Origin: CAYLLD01 sp964425135 | Lineage (GTDB): Bacteria > Pseudomonadota > Alphaproteobacteria > Rhodobacterales > Rhodobacteraceae | NCBI GenBank assembly: GCA_964425135.1 | Contig: CAYRKW010000002.1 | Coordinates: 48,778-112,777 of the forward strand | DNA: 64,000 bases | Reading direction: 5' to 3' | Part shown: piece by piece, positions 16,892-24,990 of the stretch | Layout of the letters: each line of letters opens with the position of its first letter | How positions within the stretch are numbered: the first letter of the stretch is position 1 | Position numbers and translations under genes: made by a program | Notes under the pieces: generated by a model | Told to the model about the DNA's origin: nothing | The model's database searches: none | The model's input: only the letters and a program-made list of their open reading frames with translations

Positions 16892-17893
16892 GTGAGCGAT
16901 CTACCACAGATGATGAAAGCGGTTGAGATTACCAAGCCGGGATTGCCGGACGTTTTGAAGCTGTGCGAGCGACCGGTGCCCGTGCCGGCCTCAGGTGAGG
17001 TGCTGATTAAAGTGCACTACGCGGGGATCAATCGCCCTGATGTTTTGCAGCGGACCGGCAACTATAATCCGCCGCGCGATGCGTCGGATCTGCCGGGGCT
17101 TGAGTGCTCGGGCACGATTGAGGCGGTTGGCGTTGGCGTGTCGCGGTGGAGTGTGGGGGATGAGGTTTGCGCGCTTTTGCCGGGTGGCGGTTATGCACAA
17201 TATGTTACCACTCCGGCGGCTCATGTGCTGCCGGTTCCGCAAGGTATGAGTTTGGCGCAAGCTGCTGCTTTGCCGGAAACATATTTCACCGTCTGGTCGA
17301 ATGTGTTCATGCGCGGCGGGCTGACGGCGGGGCAATCCTTCCTCGTGCATGGCGGCGCGTCAGGGATCGGGACGACGGCTATTCAACTGGCGTCAGCCTA
17401 TGGGGCGCGGGTGTTCACGACGGCCGGGAGCCCCGAAAAATGTGAGTTTTGTCAAGAGCTTGGCGCGGAATACGCGGTGAATTACCGATCCATGGATTTT
17501 GGCGGTATCATTCGCGATCTGACGGATGATCGCGGCGTTGATATGATCCTTGATATGGTTGGCGGTCAGTATATTCCGCGAAACATTAAACTGCTGGCGA
17601 TGGATGGCACGCTCATACAGATCGCGTTTCTGAGCGGGCCTTCGGTGGAAGTTAATTTTGCGCACATGATGGTGAAGCGTCTGACGATCACCGGCTCAAC
17701 TTTGCGCCCGCAATCGGTTGCGGCGAAGGCGGAGATTGCACGACAATTGGAAGAGAAGGTCTGGCCACTCTTGAGTGCTGGACGGATTGAGCCGATCATG
17801 GATCATGTTTTCGCGCTGAAAGATGCGCACAATGCGCATAAACGCATGGAGAACTCAGCCCATATCGGAAAGATGATTCTGAAAGTCGATTGA
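16892..17893 (+). CDS. NAD(P)H quinone oxidoreductase, PIG3-like zinc-free MDR
   Basis: A 333-residue medium-chain dehydrogenase/reductase. The GroES-like domain (to about 130) has AGINRPDVLQRTGNY and the Rossmann domain has VHGGASGIGTTAIQLA. The catalytic zinc cysteine/histidine set of alcohol dehydrogenases is absent, as expected for quinone reductases. The MKAVEI start and the phrase FLSGPSVEVNF match the PIG3 subgroup. The GTG at 16892 is three bases after the previous stop; an internal ATG at 16913 or 16916 is possible. It is the third gene of the coq9 unit. Confidence 0.9.
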   Translation: MSDLPQMMKAVEITKPGLPDVLKLCERPVPVPASGEVLIKVHYAGINRPDVLQRTGNYNPPRDASDLPGLECSGTIEAVGVGVSRWSVGDEVCALLPGGGYAQYVTTPAAHVLPVPQGMSLAQAAALPETYFTVWSNVFMRGGLTAGQSFLVHGGASGIGTTAIQLASAYGARVFTTAGSPEKCEFCQELGAEYAVNYRSMDFGGIIRDLTDDRGVDMILDMVGGQYIPRNIKLLAMDGTLIQIAFLSGPSVEVNFAHMMVKRLTITGSTLRPQSVAAKAEIARQLEEKVWPLLSAGRIEPIMDHVFALKDAHNAHKRMENSAHIGKMILKVD

Positions 17894-17899
17894 GCCCGA

Positions 17900-18073
17900 T
17901 TACTCGTCGCGGGAAAGTGCGTCGATTGTCTGATCGAGATAGGTTGCGCTGTGCATTGCGCCGAGATCTTCGAGCTGATCCTTGGTCCACATCAGGATGC
18001 GCATGATTGCGGCCTTTTCGGCATCGCGTTCCTGCTGGGAATATCGGGGCAATTTGCCGTCTAACTCTTGCAT
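17900..18073 (-). CDS. Small helical protein of unknown function
   Basis: A 57-residue protein (from the ATG at 18073), rich in charged residues and probably all helical, with the central segment AAIMRILMWTKDQLEDLGAM. I do not recognise the family. The frame has no membrane segment. It is convergent with the quinone oxidoreductase gene, 6 bases apart, and followed by no visible terminator. An in-frame TTG at 18085 would add four residues. Codon use fits its neighbours, so I take it as a real gene. Confidence 0.6.
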   Translation of the reverse strand: MQELDGKLPRYSQQERDAEKAAIMRILMWTKDQLEDLGAMHSATYLDQTIDALSRDE

Positions 18074-18188
18074 TTTCAAAATCAATTCCCGTGTAAAGTT
18101 GCCTTTGGGTCAATGGCGCGATCCACTAACGCATACGTTACACCAAATTTAACGAAATCTCCATGTTTTTTGTGTTGCCGGGTAATTT

Positions 18189-18827
18189 CTATCGAATCGG
18201 AGGGAAATTCATGCTCGATACCCCACAATCTTTGCGTGCATCGCGTCCACATTTGCGTGGTTCGAGGTCTTTTGTCAGACAAATTCGCGCTTCCTGCATC
18301 GTCGCGTTCTTGCAGGTGATGGTGATTCCATCGCGATGAAGCTCGGGGTTCGCCTCAAGAAAAGCCTCTTCGACGACGCTTGGATCAAGGCGCAAGACTT
18401 CGTCGATATCGCGTAGGATTTGCGGGCGGGAAATGCTCTCGAAAGCGCGGCGGGTAATTTTGTAATAGTCTTTTGCCGTCAAGCCGGTGCAGCGGCCATG
18501 CTTTTTCCATTGGTGCCACGCGAGACCTGACGAGCCCATGATATCTTCCATCTCGCGTGTTTGACGCCGGGATGGGTCACGTGCGGTGGTTTTGCAAAAT
18601 GATGGCCAGCCGCGTTCATATTGTGGCCAGAGCCCGTGCATGATGAAGCCGAAATCCTTGTCCGGATCACATTGTTCCGCATTATCGCGGGAGGCATCAG
18701 CCGCGCACCATGACGGCGACCAGCTGAGCGATACTATATAGTAGTCGAATTCACCGGAGCGTTGCGCAAGGGCAGGGCGGCTGGCTGCATTGAGCGCACA
18801 TGCCAGCAACAAAAGGGGCTTTAACAA
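18189..18827 (-). CDS. Exported ribonuclease T2 family protein
   Basis: T2 RNases cleave RNA through 2',3'-cyclic intermediates, usually in the periplasm. Recognised by FDYYIVSLSWSPSWC, the CAS I motif HGLWPQY and the CAS II region WHQWKKHGRCTGL, with cysteines for disulfides. In CAS II the usual HEWxKHG reads HQWKKHG, so the catalytic glutamate is a glutamine. From the TTG at 18827 there are 212 residues and a clean signal peptide ending ALA (19-21). The frame is open upstream to 19010, with ATGs at 18944 and 18941, which would give a roughly 60-residue pre-extension overlapping the trcR start. Confidence 0.85.
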   Translation of the reverse strand: MLKPLLLLACALNAASRPALAQRSGEFDYYIVSLSWSPSWCAADASRDNAEQCDPDKDFGFIMHGLWPQYERGWPSFCKTTARDPSRRQTREMEDIMGSSGLAWHQWKKHGRCTGLTAKDYYKITRRAFESISRPQILRDIDEVLRLDPSVVEEAFLEANPELHRDGITITCKNATMQEARICLTKDLEPRKCGRDARKDCGVSSMNFPPIR

Positions 18828-18942
18828 TCGGCTTATCGCGCCTATATGGGGATTGGATTTTCCACTGAAAACCAAAAATTGCACCACGGTGCGGCCTACG
18901 CGGGTCACACCATACAGCCGGTTTATCTCAAGGAGACGCATC

Positions 18943-19695
18943 ATGGCCCTTCCTCTTATGCGCAAAGCGACCGCCGTTTGGCTGGTTGACAATACCACGT
19001 TGAGCTTCAAGCAGATTGCCGAATTTTGCGGACTTCACGAGCTTGAAGTCAATGGTATTGCGGATGGCGAGGTCGCTCAAGGGATTAAAGGCTTTGATCC
19101 GATTGCCAACAACCAGCTTGATCAAGCGGAGATCGATCGCTGTCAGGACAATCCGAAAGCGGCGCTGCAACTCAAGCACAATCCGGCAGCGGAAGGTGAG
19201 ACCAAGCGCAAGGGTCCGCGCTACACGCCGCTTTCAAAGCGGCAGGATCGCCCGTCTGCGATTGCATGGCTTGTGAAATTTCATCCAGAGCTGAGCGATG
19301 GGCAAATTTCTAAGCTCGTTGGCACCACCAAACCAACAATCCAGTCCATTCGCGATCGTTCGCACTGGAATATCGCTAATGTGCAGCCGGTCGATCCGGT
19401 TGCTTTGGGCATGTGCAAACAGGTGGAACTTGATGCGGCGGTTGCCAAAGCCTCCAAACGACGTGATGCGGAGACGCCAACGCCGGATGTGAGTGATCTG
19501 GGGCTGATGGCCACGTCAGATGCGCTGAGCGCGGATGCTGAGCCGCGTATGCCGTCGAATATGTCGGGGCTTGAGAATTTCTCGCTGTCCGAGCCGAGCG
19601 CGAATGAGGATGACGACACATCGACGCTTGTGGATGCGGACAGCCTGTTCAATCTGCCTGAGTCGGGCTCGGAAGAAGACGATCAACCTAGCTGA
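18943..19695 (+). CDS. trcR: Cell cycle transcriptional regulator TrcR (DUF1013)
   Basis: A 250-residue protein of the DUF1013/TrcR family, a regulator linked to the CtrA-type cell-cycle network in alphaproteobacteria. It has the family's opening MALPLMRKATAVWLVDNTTL, then FCGLHELEVNGIADGEVAQG (helix-turn-helix-like) and KFHPELSDGQISKLVGTTKP. The last 60 residues are acidic and low in complexity. AAGGAG seven bases before 18943 fixes the start over the longer frame from 18790. It is convergent with the SDR gene, 5 bases apart. Confidence 0.9.
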   Translation: MALPLMRKATAVWLVDNTTLSFKQIAEFCGLHELEVNGIADGEVAQGIKGFDPIANNQLDQAEIDRCQDNPKAALQLKHNPAAEGETKRKGPRYTPLSKRQDRPSAIAWLVKFHPELSDGQISKLVGTTKPTIQSIRDRSHWNIANVQPVDPVALGMCKQVELDAAVAKASKRRDAETPTPDVSDLGLMATSDALSADAEPRMPSNMSGLENFSLSEPSANEDDDTSTLVDADSLFNLPESGSEEDDQPS

Positions 19696-19700
19696 GGTTG

Positions 19701-20504
19701 TCAGTAAGCGGGCAGATCGACGGGATCGATCAACATACGCCCGCCATCGACGGTTAGAATTTGTCCCGTCATGAAGCTTGACGCGGTTGACGCCAGGAAC
19801 ATGGCGACATCCGCCGCTTCGTCCGGCTCACCCATGCGCCCCATCGGCGTTGCGGCGAGAATGCGTTGACGCAGGTCTGTATCTTCCTTGAGATTTTTGC
19901 TCATAAAGTTGGTCATCACCGAGCCAAGCGCGATGGCATTCACGCGAATACCTGATGGTGCGAGGGAGACGGCAAGCGAGCGGGTCAATTGCTCAACCGC
20001 GGCGGAGCTCACCGCGTAAGCGCCGAGGTTCTTGATCGTCCGGCGCGCGGTTATCGACGAGATGTTGATGATCGAGCCCCGCTCGCGCGGATCCACGTCA
20101 TCTTCTTCGTTTTGCTTGTTGAAACGCATTGCTACGGCGTTTGAGAGGCGCAGATTTGCGAGGACATTTCGGTCGAACAGGCGTTGCATCTGGTCAATAT
20201 TCTCCACCAGCGGATCACCATATTCGACATAGCGCTGGGCATTGACCAACACATCGATCTTGTCGAAAGCGTCGAGTGTTGCGGAGATGAGATTGGCGAT
20301 TGTCAGTTTGCGGGTCAGATCGCCCGCAAACGCCTGGACTTTGAGAGATTGTGCTTCGAGCAGTTCCAGTTCTTCGGCCAGTGCTTTCTCATCGGAATCG
20401 ACCAGAAGAACTTCTGCGCCTGCTTCCGCGAAATGGCGCGCAATGGACCGGCCGATCCCGTTGGCTGCGCCTGTGACAATGCATGATTTGCCATTCAAAG
20501 ACAT
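19701..20504 (-). CDS. SDR family protein with degenerate active site
   Basis: A 267-residue short-chain dehydrogenase/reductase fold. The cofactor motif TGAANGIG (residues 11-18) and a catalytic-type serine in INISSITARR are present. The YxxxK motif reads YAVSS, so the lysine is lost, and the usual NNAG reads NAQR. The PG of the following loop is LG. The SDR C-terminal signature TGQILTVDGG is kept, so the fold and cofactor binding look intact while ordinary oxidoreductase chemistry is doubtful. Start at the ATG 20504; a TTG precedes it. Confidence 0.88.
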   Translation of the reverse strand: MSLNGKSCIVTGAANGIGRSIARHFAEAGAEVLLVDSDEKALAEELELLEAQSLKVQAFAGDLTRKLTIANLISATLDAFDKIDVLVNAQRYVEYGDPLVENIDQMQRLFDRNVLANLRLSNAVAMRFNKQNEEDDVDPRERGSIINISSITARRTIKNLGAYAVSSAAVEQLTRSLAVSLAPSGIRVNAIALGSVMTNFMSKNLKEDTDLRQRILAATPMGRMGEPDEAADVAMFLASTASSFMTGQILTVDGGRMLIDPVDLPAY

Positions 20505-20566
20505 CAAACGACCCCTGCCTCTATTGCCTGTGAGATACTACGTGTTTTGAAACGTGTTGCCATGGC

Positions 20567-21574
20567 TTATTTCGTCGGACGCGATGCGCTGATGATTTTG
20601 AATGCGGGGGTGCCGCCGATGGGTTCGACGATTTTTTTGAAGCGCTCGGATAGTGTGCGCTCGTAGGGCAGGTGCCGGTTGGCGACCATTAGCAAGGTGC
20701 CGTTTGGTTTGAGGCACGCAGCGGCTGTTTCGATGAAGCTTTGTCCGAGGGAGATATCGGCGCTGCGGCTTTGGTGAAACGGCGGGTTCATGATGATCGT
20801 GTCATAGAGGCGCTTTCGCGGGAGCGTTGTGACGTCTGCCCAGTGATAGCGCGCGCGCGGGTCGGAGATGTTCTGCTTGGCGGCCTCAAGAGCCGTTTTT
20901 TCCGCCTCAATCACATCGAGCGTGTCGATTTTGGGGGCGATTTTGAGGAGTTGGTCGGACAGATACCCCCAACCCGCGCCAAAATCAGCGCAGGTTCCTG
21001 CGATTTTGCCTGTAAGAGCGGGCAAGAGAGTGCGTGATCCGGTATCGATGCTCTGCCATGAAAACATAGACGGATCGGTAAGATAGCCATCGGCGTTCTT
21101 GGTCAGTTTGGCTGCATCGGTCCACGCGGCTATGCACTCTGGCGTTGCGTTGGTTTTGGTGAGCCAGAAGGCTTTACCGTGCGATTTTGCCAGCGATCCA
21201 TCGATGTTGATGTTTTGGGCGATGAGTTTGCGGGTGCTGTCGATACCGTCACCCTTGCTGCCTGATACCACGATTTGACCGTCAGTTTGCGTGTGTGCCC
21301 AAGCCTGCGCAAACCGACCGAGCGCATGGGTGCGGTTTCGGGGATGACACATCAGGGTGAGAGAAAACACGCCTTTTGGTGCGTCGATCATTTCGGCGCC
21401 TGCGCGTGTCAACTGATCGAAGGTAGGGCGAAGGCTTTGAGAGCAGATCAGGTTATTTGCGCCGATTTCATCAAGGATTGCGCCGGTTTCCGCGCCCAGA
21501 AAGAGGGCAGGGCCATCAGGAGCAGGCAACAGGTCTTTTTCAAAAGGAAGTGCGAGTCGGTCGGGGTTTGACAT
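20567..21574 (-). CDS. Class I SAM methyltransferase, RsmC-like (16S rRNA m2G)
   Basis: A 335-residue methyltransferase with two related halves, as in RsmC and RlmG. The N-terminal half lacks a SAM site; the C-terminal half has motif I CADFGAGWGYLS and the N-methyltransferase motif IMNPPFHQ. RsmC methylates G1207 of 16S rRNA; that exact target is inferred. I use the ATG at 21574 (MSNPDRLALPF). The frame extends upstream into clpS sequence without support. It follows clpS by 22 bases on the same strand, so they are probably co-transcribed. Confidence 0.85.
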   Translation of the reverse strand: MSNPDRLALPFEKDLLPAPDGPALFLGAETGAILDEIGANNLICSQSLRPTFDQLTRAGAEMIDAPKGVFSLTLMCHPRNRTHALGRFAQAWAHTQTDGQIVVSGSKGDGIDSTRKLIAQNINIDGSLAKSHGKAFWLTKTNATPECIAAWTDAAKLTKNADGYLTDPSMFSWQSIDTGSRTLLPALTGKIAGTCADFGAGWGYLSDQLLKIAPKIDTLDVIEAEKTALEAAKQNISDPRARYHWADVTTLPRKRLYDTIIMNPPFHQSRSADISLGQSFIETAAACLKPNGTLLMVANRHLPYERTLSERFKKIVEPIGGTPAFKIISASRPTK

Positions 21575-21596
21575 GGAATAAAAGGCGACGGCGCGC

Positions 21597-21947
21597 CTAT
21601 TCCTTTTCCATCGTGCACTGAAGCGGATGCTGGTTCTGGCGCGCAAAGTCCATGACTTGCGTCACCTTGGTCTCGGCGATCTCGAAGGAGAATACGCCGA
21701 CAATCGCCAGACCTTTTTTGTGAACGGTCATCATCAATTCAATCGCCTGATCATGATTGATGCCAAAAAACCGTTGCAAGACGTAGACCACAAACTCCAT
21801 CGGCGTGTAGTCGTCATTGATCAGCATGACTTTATACAGCGGTGGCCGCTCGGTCGACGACTTGGTTTTGGTGAGCAGGATCGTGTCCTGATCCGCGCCA
21901 TCCTGGTCGTCGTCAGTGCTGAGGTAAAATGGATACAGATTTGACAT
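21597..21947 (-). CDS. clpS: ATP-dependent Clp protease adaptor ClpS
   Basis: ClpS delivers N-degron substrates to ClpAP. The 116-residue product has a flexible acidic N-terminus (to about 35), then the ClpS core with PLYKVMLINDDYTPMEFVVY and VLQRFFG, the helix HDQAIELMMTVHKKG and the C-terminal EIAETKVTQV. The N-degron pocket residues around the NDD and M-x-V-H-K region are in place. clpA is not adjacent, unlike in some relatives. Confidence 0.96.
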   Translation of the reverse strand: MSNLYPFYLSTDDDQDGADQDTILLTKTKSSTERPPLYKVMLINDDYTPMEFVVYVLQRFFGINHDQAIELMMTVHKKGLAIVGVFSFEIAETKVTQVMDFARQNQHPLQCTMEKE

Positions 21948-22005
21948 GTGCGGCGCGACTAAAGTTACCTGCGTTCTAAGCCCTATATAATAGTGCGTTT
22001 AGCGC

Positions 22006-22031
22006 AAAAGAAAAAGAGGGCCGTGGCCCCC
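22006..22031 (-). terminator. Terminator after the phasin gene
   Basis: On the minus strand GGGGGC-CACG-GCCCTC (one wobble pair) is followed by TTTTTCTTTT, 30 bases past the phasin stop. Confidence 0.85.
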
Positions 22032-22060
22032 TTTTCCGAACATTATCGTTAACCGCGATT

Positions 22061-22510
22061 TTATACGGTGAAGGACTTCATGGTTTCGGTGGTCGCATTG
22101 ATGCGCGCATTGACCGGAGCGGACAGGTCCTTTGCTGTTGCTGCAACCATGTCGTTCACTTTTGTCGACTGTTTGACCATGCCTTCGAAATAGGATTTCG
22201 CGAATGCGGCCTGCTTCTCAAAAAGCTCGGTTACGTTTTTCGCTGTTGCGAAATCCTGAGCAGCGGCAACGCTGTCGTCGAAGGATTTCTTGGTAAAGGC
22301 GGATACCTCAGCGCTGAAACCTTCTGCGGCTTTGGTTGCGATTTCCTGAGTTTTCAGAACGGCGTCGATATTCTCTTGGCCGAGTTCGCTGATTTTTTCG
22401 AAACCGGTTGTGAGTTTTTCGAACTGCTCTTGCGCAGCTTTTTGCGTGTCTGCTGCAATTGATTCAAAAGCCTGAGTTGCTTCTTTGGTTGCTTTTTTAG
22501 CGGTTGCCAT
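22061..22510 (-). CDS. Phasin family protein (PHA granule surface)
   Basis: Phasins coat polyhydroxyalkanoate granules. This 149-residue, Ala/Lys/Glu/Thr-rich helical protein has the family's segments TQKAAQEQFEKLTTGFEKIS, DAVLKTQEIATKAAEGFSAE and NVTELFEKQAAFAKSYFEGM. It has no signal peptide or membrane span. A PhaR-like operator lies 84 bases upstream, which supports control by PHA accumulation. No PHA synthase gene is in the window. It is monocistronic, with its own terminator. Confidence 0.9.
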   Translation of the reverse strand: MATAKKATKEATQAFESIAADTQKAAQEQFEKLTTGFEKISELGQENIDAVLKTQEIATKAAEGFSAEVSAFTKKSFDDSVAAAQDFATAKNVTELFEKQAAFAKSYFEGMVKQSTKVNDMVAATAKDLSAPVNARINATTETMKSFTV

Positions 22511-22593
22511 GGGATTAGCTCCGTTGCTGAATAGGTTTTTTGCGATCTTGCCAACAGGATATATGGAGTATGCTGCACTGCGTCAAGGGTACT

Positions 22594-22608
22594 TTGTGCG
22601 CTGCACAA
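22594..22608. promoter_or_regulatory. Candidate PhaR operator upstream of the phasin gene
   Basis: A perfect inverted repeat TTGTGC-GCT-GCACAA. The core TGC-N3-GCA matches the known PhaR recognition pattern of Paracoccus. A looser TGCTGCA/CTGCG sequence lies close by at 22571-22582. It sits between the phasin start and the upstream gene, where the promoter should be. The match is from memory of the consensus. Confidence 0.6.
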
Positions 22609-22726
22609 AAATATTTTGAACACATTTACAGTGTAGAACTGAGATTAAACAAAAGTCTTTGCCTGTGAGATGCCATATGCTAAGCAAAACCCACTTGAAA
22701 ATGATCCGCGACAACGCGGGCGTTAA

Positions 22727-24184
22727 ATGAGGCAGATAAGAGTAGTGTCGGAAAAGCCGATACAGTTGAGTGGCGCGTTTTGCGTCCTTGCGTTGATTTG
22801 CGCATTCTTAGGCATGTCAGGACAGTCCGCGACGGCTGCAGCGCAATATGCAGCGCTGGTCATGGATGCGCGTTCCGGCAAGGTCGTCCATTCCCGCAAT
22901 GCAGATCGGCGATTGCATCCGGCCTCTCTCACCAAGATGATGACGCTTTATGTTACGTTTGAAGCGATTGAGCGCGGCGAGATCAGCGTTGATAGCGTTA
23001 TTCGCATCTCAAAGAACGCCTCGCGCGAGCCACGCTCGAAACTCGGGTTGCGGGCAGGGCAGAAGATCAAGTTACGCTATCTTATCCGGGCTACCGCTGT
23101 GAAATCGGCAAATGATGCTGCAACGGCCATTGCAGAGGCGATCTCTGGCAGTGAAGCGGCGTTTGCGCGGCGGATGACGGCGACGGCCAAGGCCATGGGG
23201 ATGACCAAAACCACATTCAAAAACGCCCATGGCTTGACGGCGAATGGCCATTTGTCCACTGCGCGCGATATGGCGGTGTTGGGGCGCCGGCTTTTCTACG
23301 ATCACAATGATTACTATAATATCTTCAAACGGATGCGCACGAGCACCGGCAATCAAAATGTATCTAACACGAATAGGCGGCTGTTGAGCTCTTATCGCGG
23401 CGCGGACGGCATTAAGACCGGCTACACGCGCGCAGCGGGCTATAATCTGGTCGCATCTGCGCGGCGCGGTAATGAGCGGATCATCGTGTCGCTCTTCGGC
23501 GGTAAATCGGTCGGCTGGCGGACGGCGCGGATCAAGGAACTTCTGGACATGGGATTTCGGCGTGCGCCCTCTCAGGAAAGGGTGATAAAACCCCACCGCA
23601 TTCCGTATATCGGCAATGCGCAAGTTGCATCACTGTCTAAGCCAGCACGTCAAAAACTCCCCACATCGATCAAATACGCCTATCTGCCACAACGTCGGCC
23701 GAGCTCGCCCACCGATCAATCCGTCGAGGCGCTGGTTGCGCGGGCGGTGATGGATGAGGAGATCGAAGATGCGGTTGCAGCGGCTGTTCTTGGCTCACTC
23801 GCCAATCTCAATCTGACCAAAGACAAGACCCGCATGGCGCTCCCCCGGCAGCGTCCGGCGCGTCAGATGGCGGACACATATGCGTCCGAGCGCGAGAGTG
23901 CGAGTAAGACCGTTGTTGTGGCAAAAAGCAACGACAAGAGTTGGGCGATCCATCTGGGAACCTATGGTACGCGCAATGAAGCGGAGCGGCTGTTATTGCA
24001 AACGGCGTTGCAAGAAGTCACCGCGCTTGACGGGGCGTTGCGCAAAATCGACCGTGTGCGTATGGACGGCACCCAGAAATATCGGGCGCGATTTGTCGGC
24101 CTGACGCAAAAAGATGCGCAGCGGGCGTGCTCTCGCCTGAATACGCAAACAGCAGTTTGCGCATCGGTTTCGCCGTTGAATTGA
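22727..24184 (+). CDS. D-alanyl-D-alanine carboxypeptidase (PBP5/6 type) with SPOR domain
   Basis: Periplasmic low-molecular-mass penicillin-binding protein that trims the terminal D-Ala of peptidoglycan stem peptides. The 485-residue product has an N-terminal signal/anchor (about 15-39) and the three catalytic motifs SLTK (67-70), SAN (127-129) and KTG (230-232). A basic, disordered linker (about 290-400) follows. The C-terminal SPOR-type domain (about 405-480, WAIHLGTYGTRNEAERLL) binds denuded glycan and would direct the enzyme to the division site. Confidence 0.93.
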   Translation: MRQIRVVSEKPIQLSGAFCVLALICAFLGMSGQSATAAAQYAALVMDARSGKVVHSRNADRRLHPASLTKMMTLYVTFEAIERGEISVDSVIRISKNASREPRSKLGLRAGQKIKLRYLIRATAVKSANDAATAIAEAISGSEAAFARRMTATAKAMGMTKTTFKNAHGLTANGHLSTARDMAVLGRRLFYDHNDYYNIFKRMRTSTGNQNVSNTNRRLLSSYRGADGIKTGYTRAAGYNLVASARRGNERIIVSLFGGKSVGWRTARIKELLDMGFRRAPSQERVIKPHRIPYIGNAQVASLSKPARQKLPTSIKYAYLPQRRPSSPTDQSVEALVARAVMDEEIEDAVAAAVLGSLANLNLTKDKTRMALPRQRPARQMADTYASERESASKTVVVAKSNDKSWAIHLGTYGTRNEAERLLLQTALQEVTALDGALRKIDRVRMDGTQKYRARFVGLTQKDAQRACSRLNTQTAVCASVSPLN

Positions 24185-24521
24185 GGCCTTATGGCTGAAA
24201 ATTTGTCGAAGACAGAGATGTTTCTGGCAAAATTGCCCCAAATCGCTACAATTTTTAAGCTATATTCCCATTACGCATACAATCAGAGGTGGAATATTAA
24301 TATTTTGCGCGTATCGCTTTGCAAATTGCGAAACACGCATAGGGAGAGAGATTTGCTATTAACTATTTTGCCGGAATTTGATCCTCAACAGGCACAAAAA
24401 GTTAGTATTTTTAGTTATCTCCCAGAAAAATAAAGTTTTTGAAAAAAAATTTGGAACTTTTTCCATAGTTGGCACGTTTCTTGCTTATACAACGTAGAGT
24501 GGAGCAACTGTGGAGAAAACT
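24185..24521. other. AT-rich intergenic region carrying a sigma-54 promoter
   Basis: 337 bases clearly richer in A and T than the flanking genes. An 80-codon frame (24191-24433) is open, but it has no ribosome site, no recognisable family and unusual codon use, so I do not call it a gene. GGGAGA (24342-24347) and TCTCCC (24418-24423) could pair over a long loop. The 3' end holds the sigma-54 promoter listed separately. An enhancer-binding-protein site would be expected here, but I see no palindrome I can name. Confidence 0.6.
24470..24485 (+). promoter_or_regulatory. Sigma-54 (RpoN) -24/-12 promoter
   Basis: TGGCACG-TTTC-TTGCT is identical to the RpoN consensus TGGCACG-N4-TTGCW. The predicted transcript start is near 24496, about 26 bases before the ATG of the XRE regulator. 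It is on the correct strand and in an intergenic, AT-rich setting. Confidence 0.85.
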
Positions 24522-24899
24522 ATGAAGCATCCAGTCGATGTTCATGTAGGACGACGAATTCGCCACCGGCGTTGGATGGTTGGTATGACACAACAACAGC
24601 TAGGCGAGACGGTCGGAATCAAGTTTCAGCAAATCCAAAAGTATGAAACTGGGATGAACCGTGTCAGCGCGTCGCGTCTTTGGGATATTGCCAGCGCGCT
24701 TGATGTGCCGATCAACTTCTTCTTTGAAGGTGTTGATGAAGATGTCGAAGGCGTTGCCACTGTGGCCGAGCCGAACAACAAGGGCGATTTGCTCGCAGAT
24801 CGTGAAGCGCTTGAGCTTGTCCGGTCCTACTACGCTATCCCCGAACAGCAGCGTCGTCGTTTGTTCGACCTTGCGCGGGTTTTGAGCGAAGAAGAGTAA
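24522..24899 (+). CDS. XRE-family regulator, PraR-like
   Basis: A 125-residue DNA-binding regulator with an N-terminal helix-turn-helix (about 7-62): HVGRRIRHRRWMVGMTQQQL, then IKFQQIQKYETGMNRVSASRL and the flanking PINFFFEG. It resembles the rhizobial PraR group, which controls surface attachment and quorum-sensing genes, so a similar role is only an inference. The C-terminal 60 residues are acidic and end in ARVLSEEE. GGAG six bases before the ATG fixes the start; a GTG 12 bases upstream is less likely. A sigma-54 promoter lies immediately upstream. Confidence 0.88.
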   Translation: MKHPVDVHVGRRIRHRRWMVGMTQQQLGETVGIKFQQIQKYETGMNRVSASRLWDIASALDVPINFFFEGVDEDVEGVATVAEPNNKGDLLADREALELVRSYYAIPEQQRRRLFDLARVLSEEE

Positions 24900-24990
24900 G
24901 TCTGACCGCGCGGTGGGAATACCTGTCGCGCGGGATTGACCTTATTTGCGCAGTGTGAGACGTCCGTTAACCTGTCGCCGAGGGGGGTGT

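Noticed and set aside
24191..24433. 80-codon frame in the AT-rich region before the sigma-54 promoter
   Set aside because: No ribosome site, atypical codons, no recognised family; the region is better explained as regulatory DNA.
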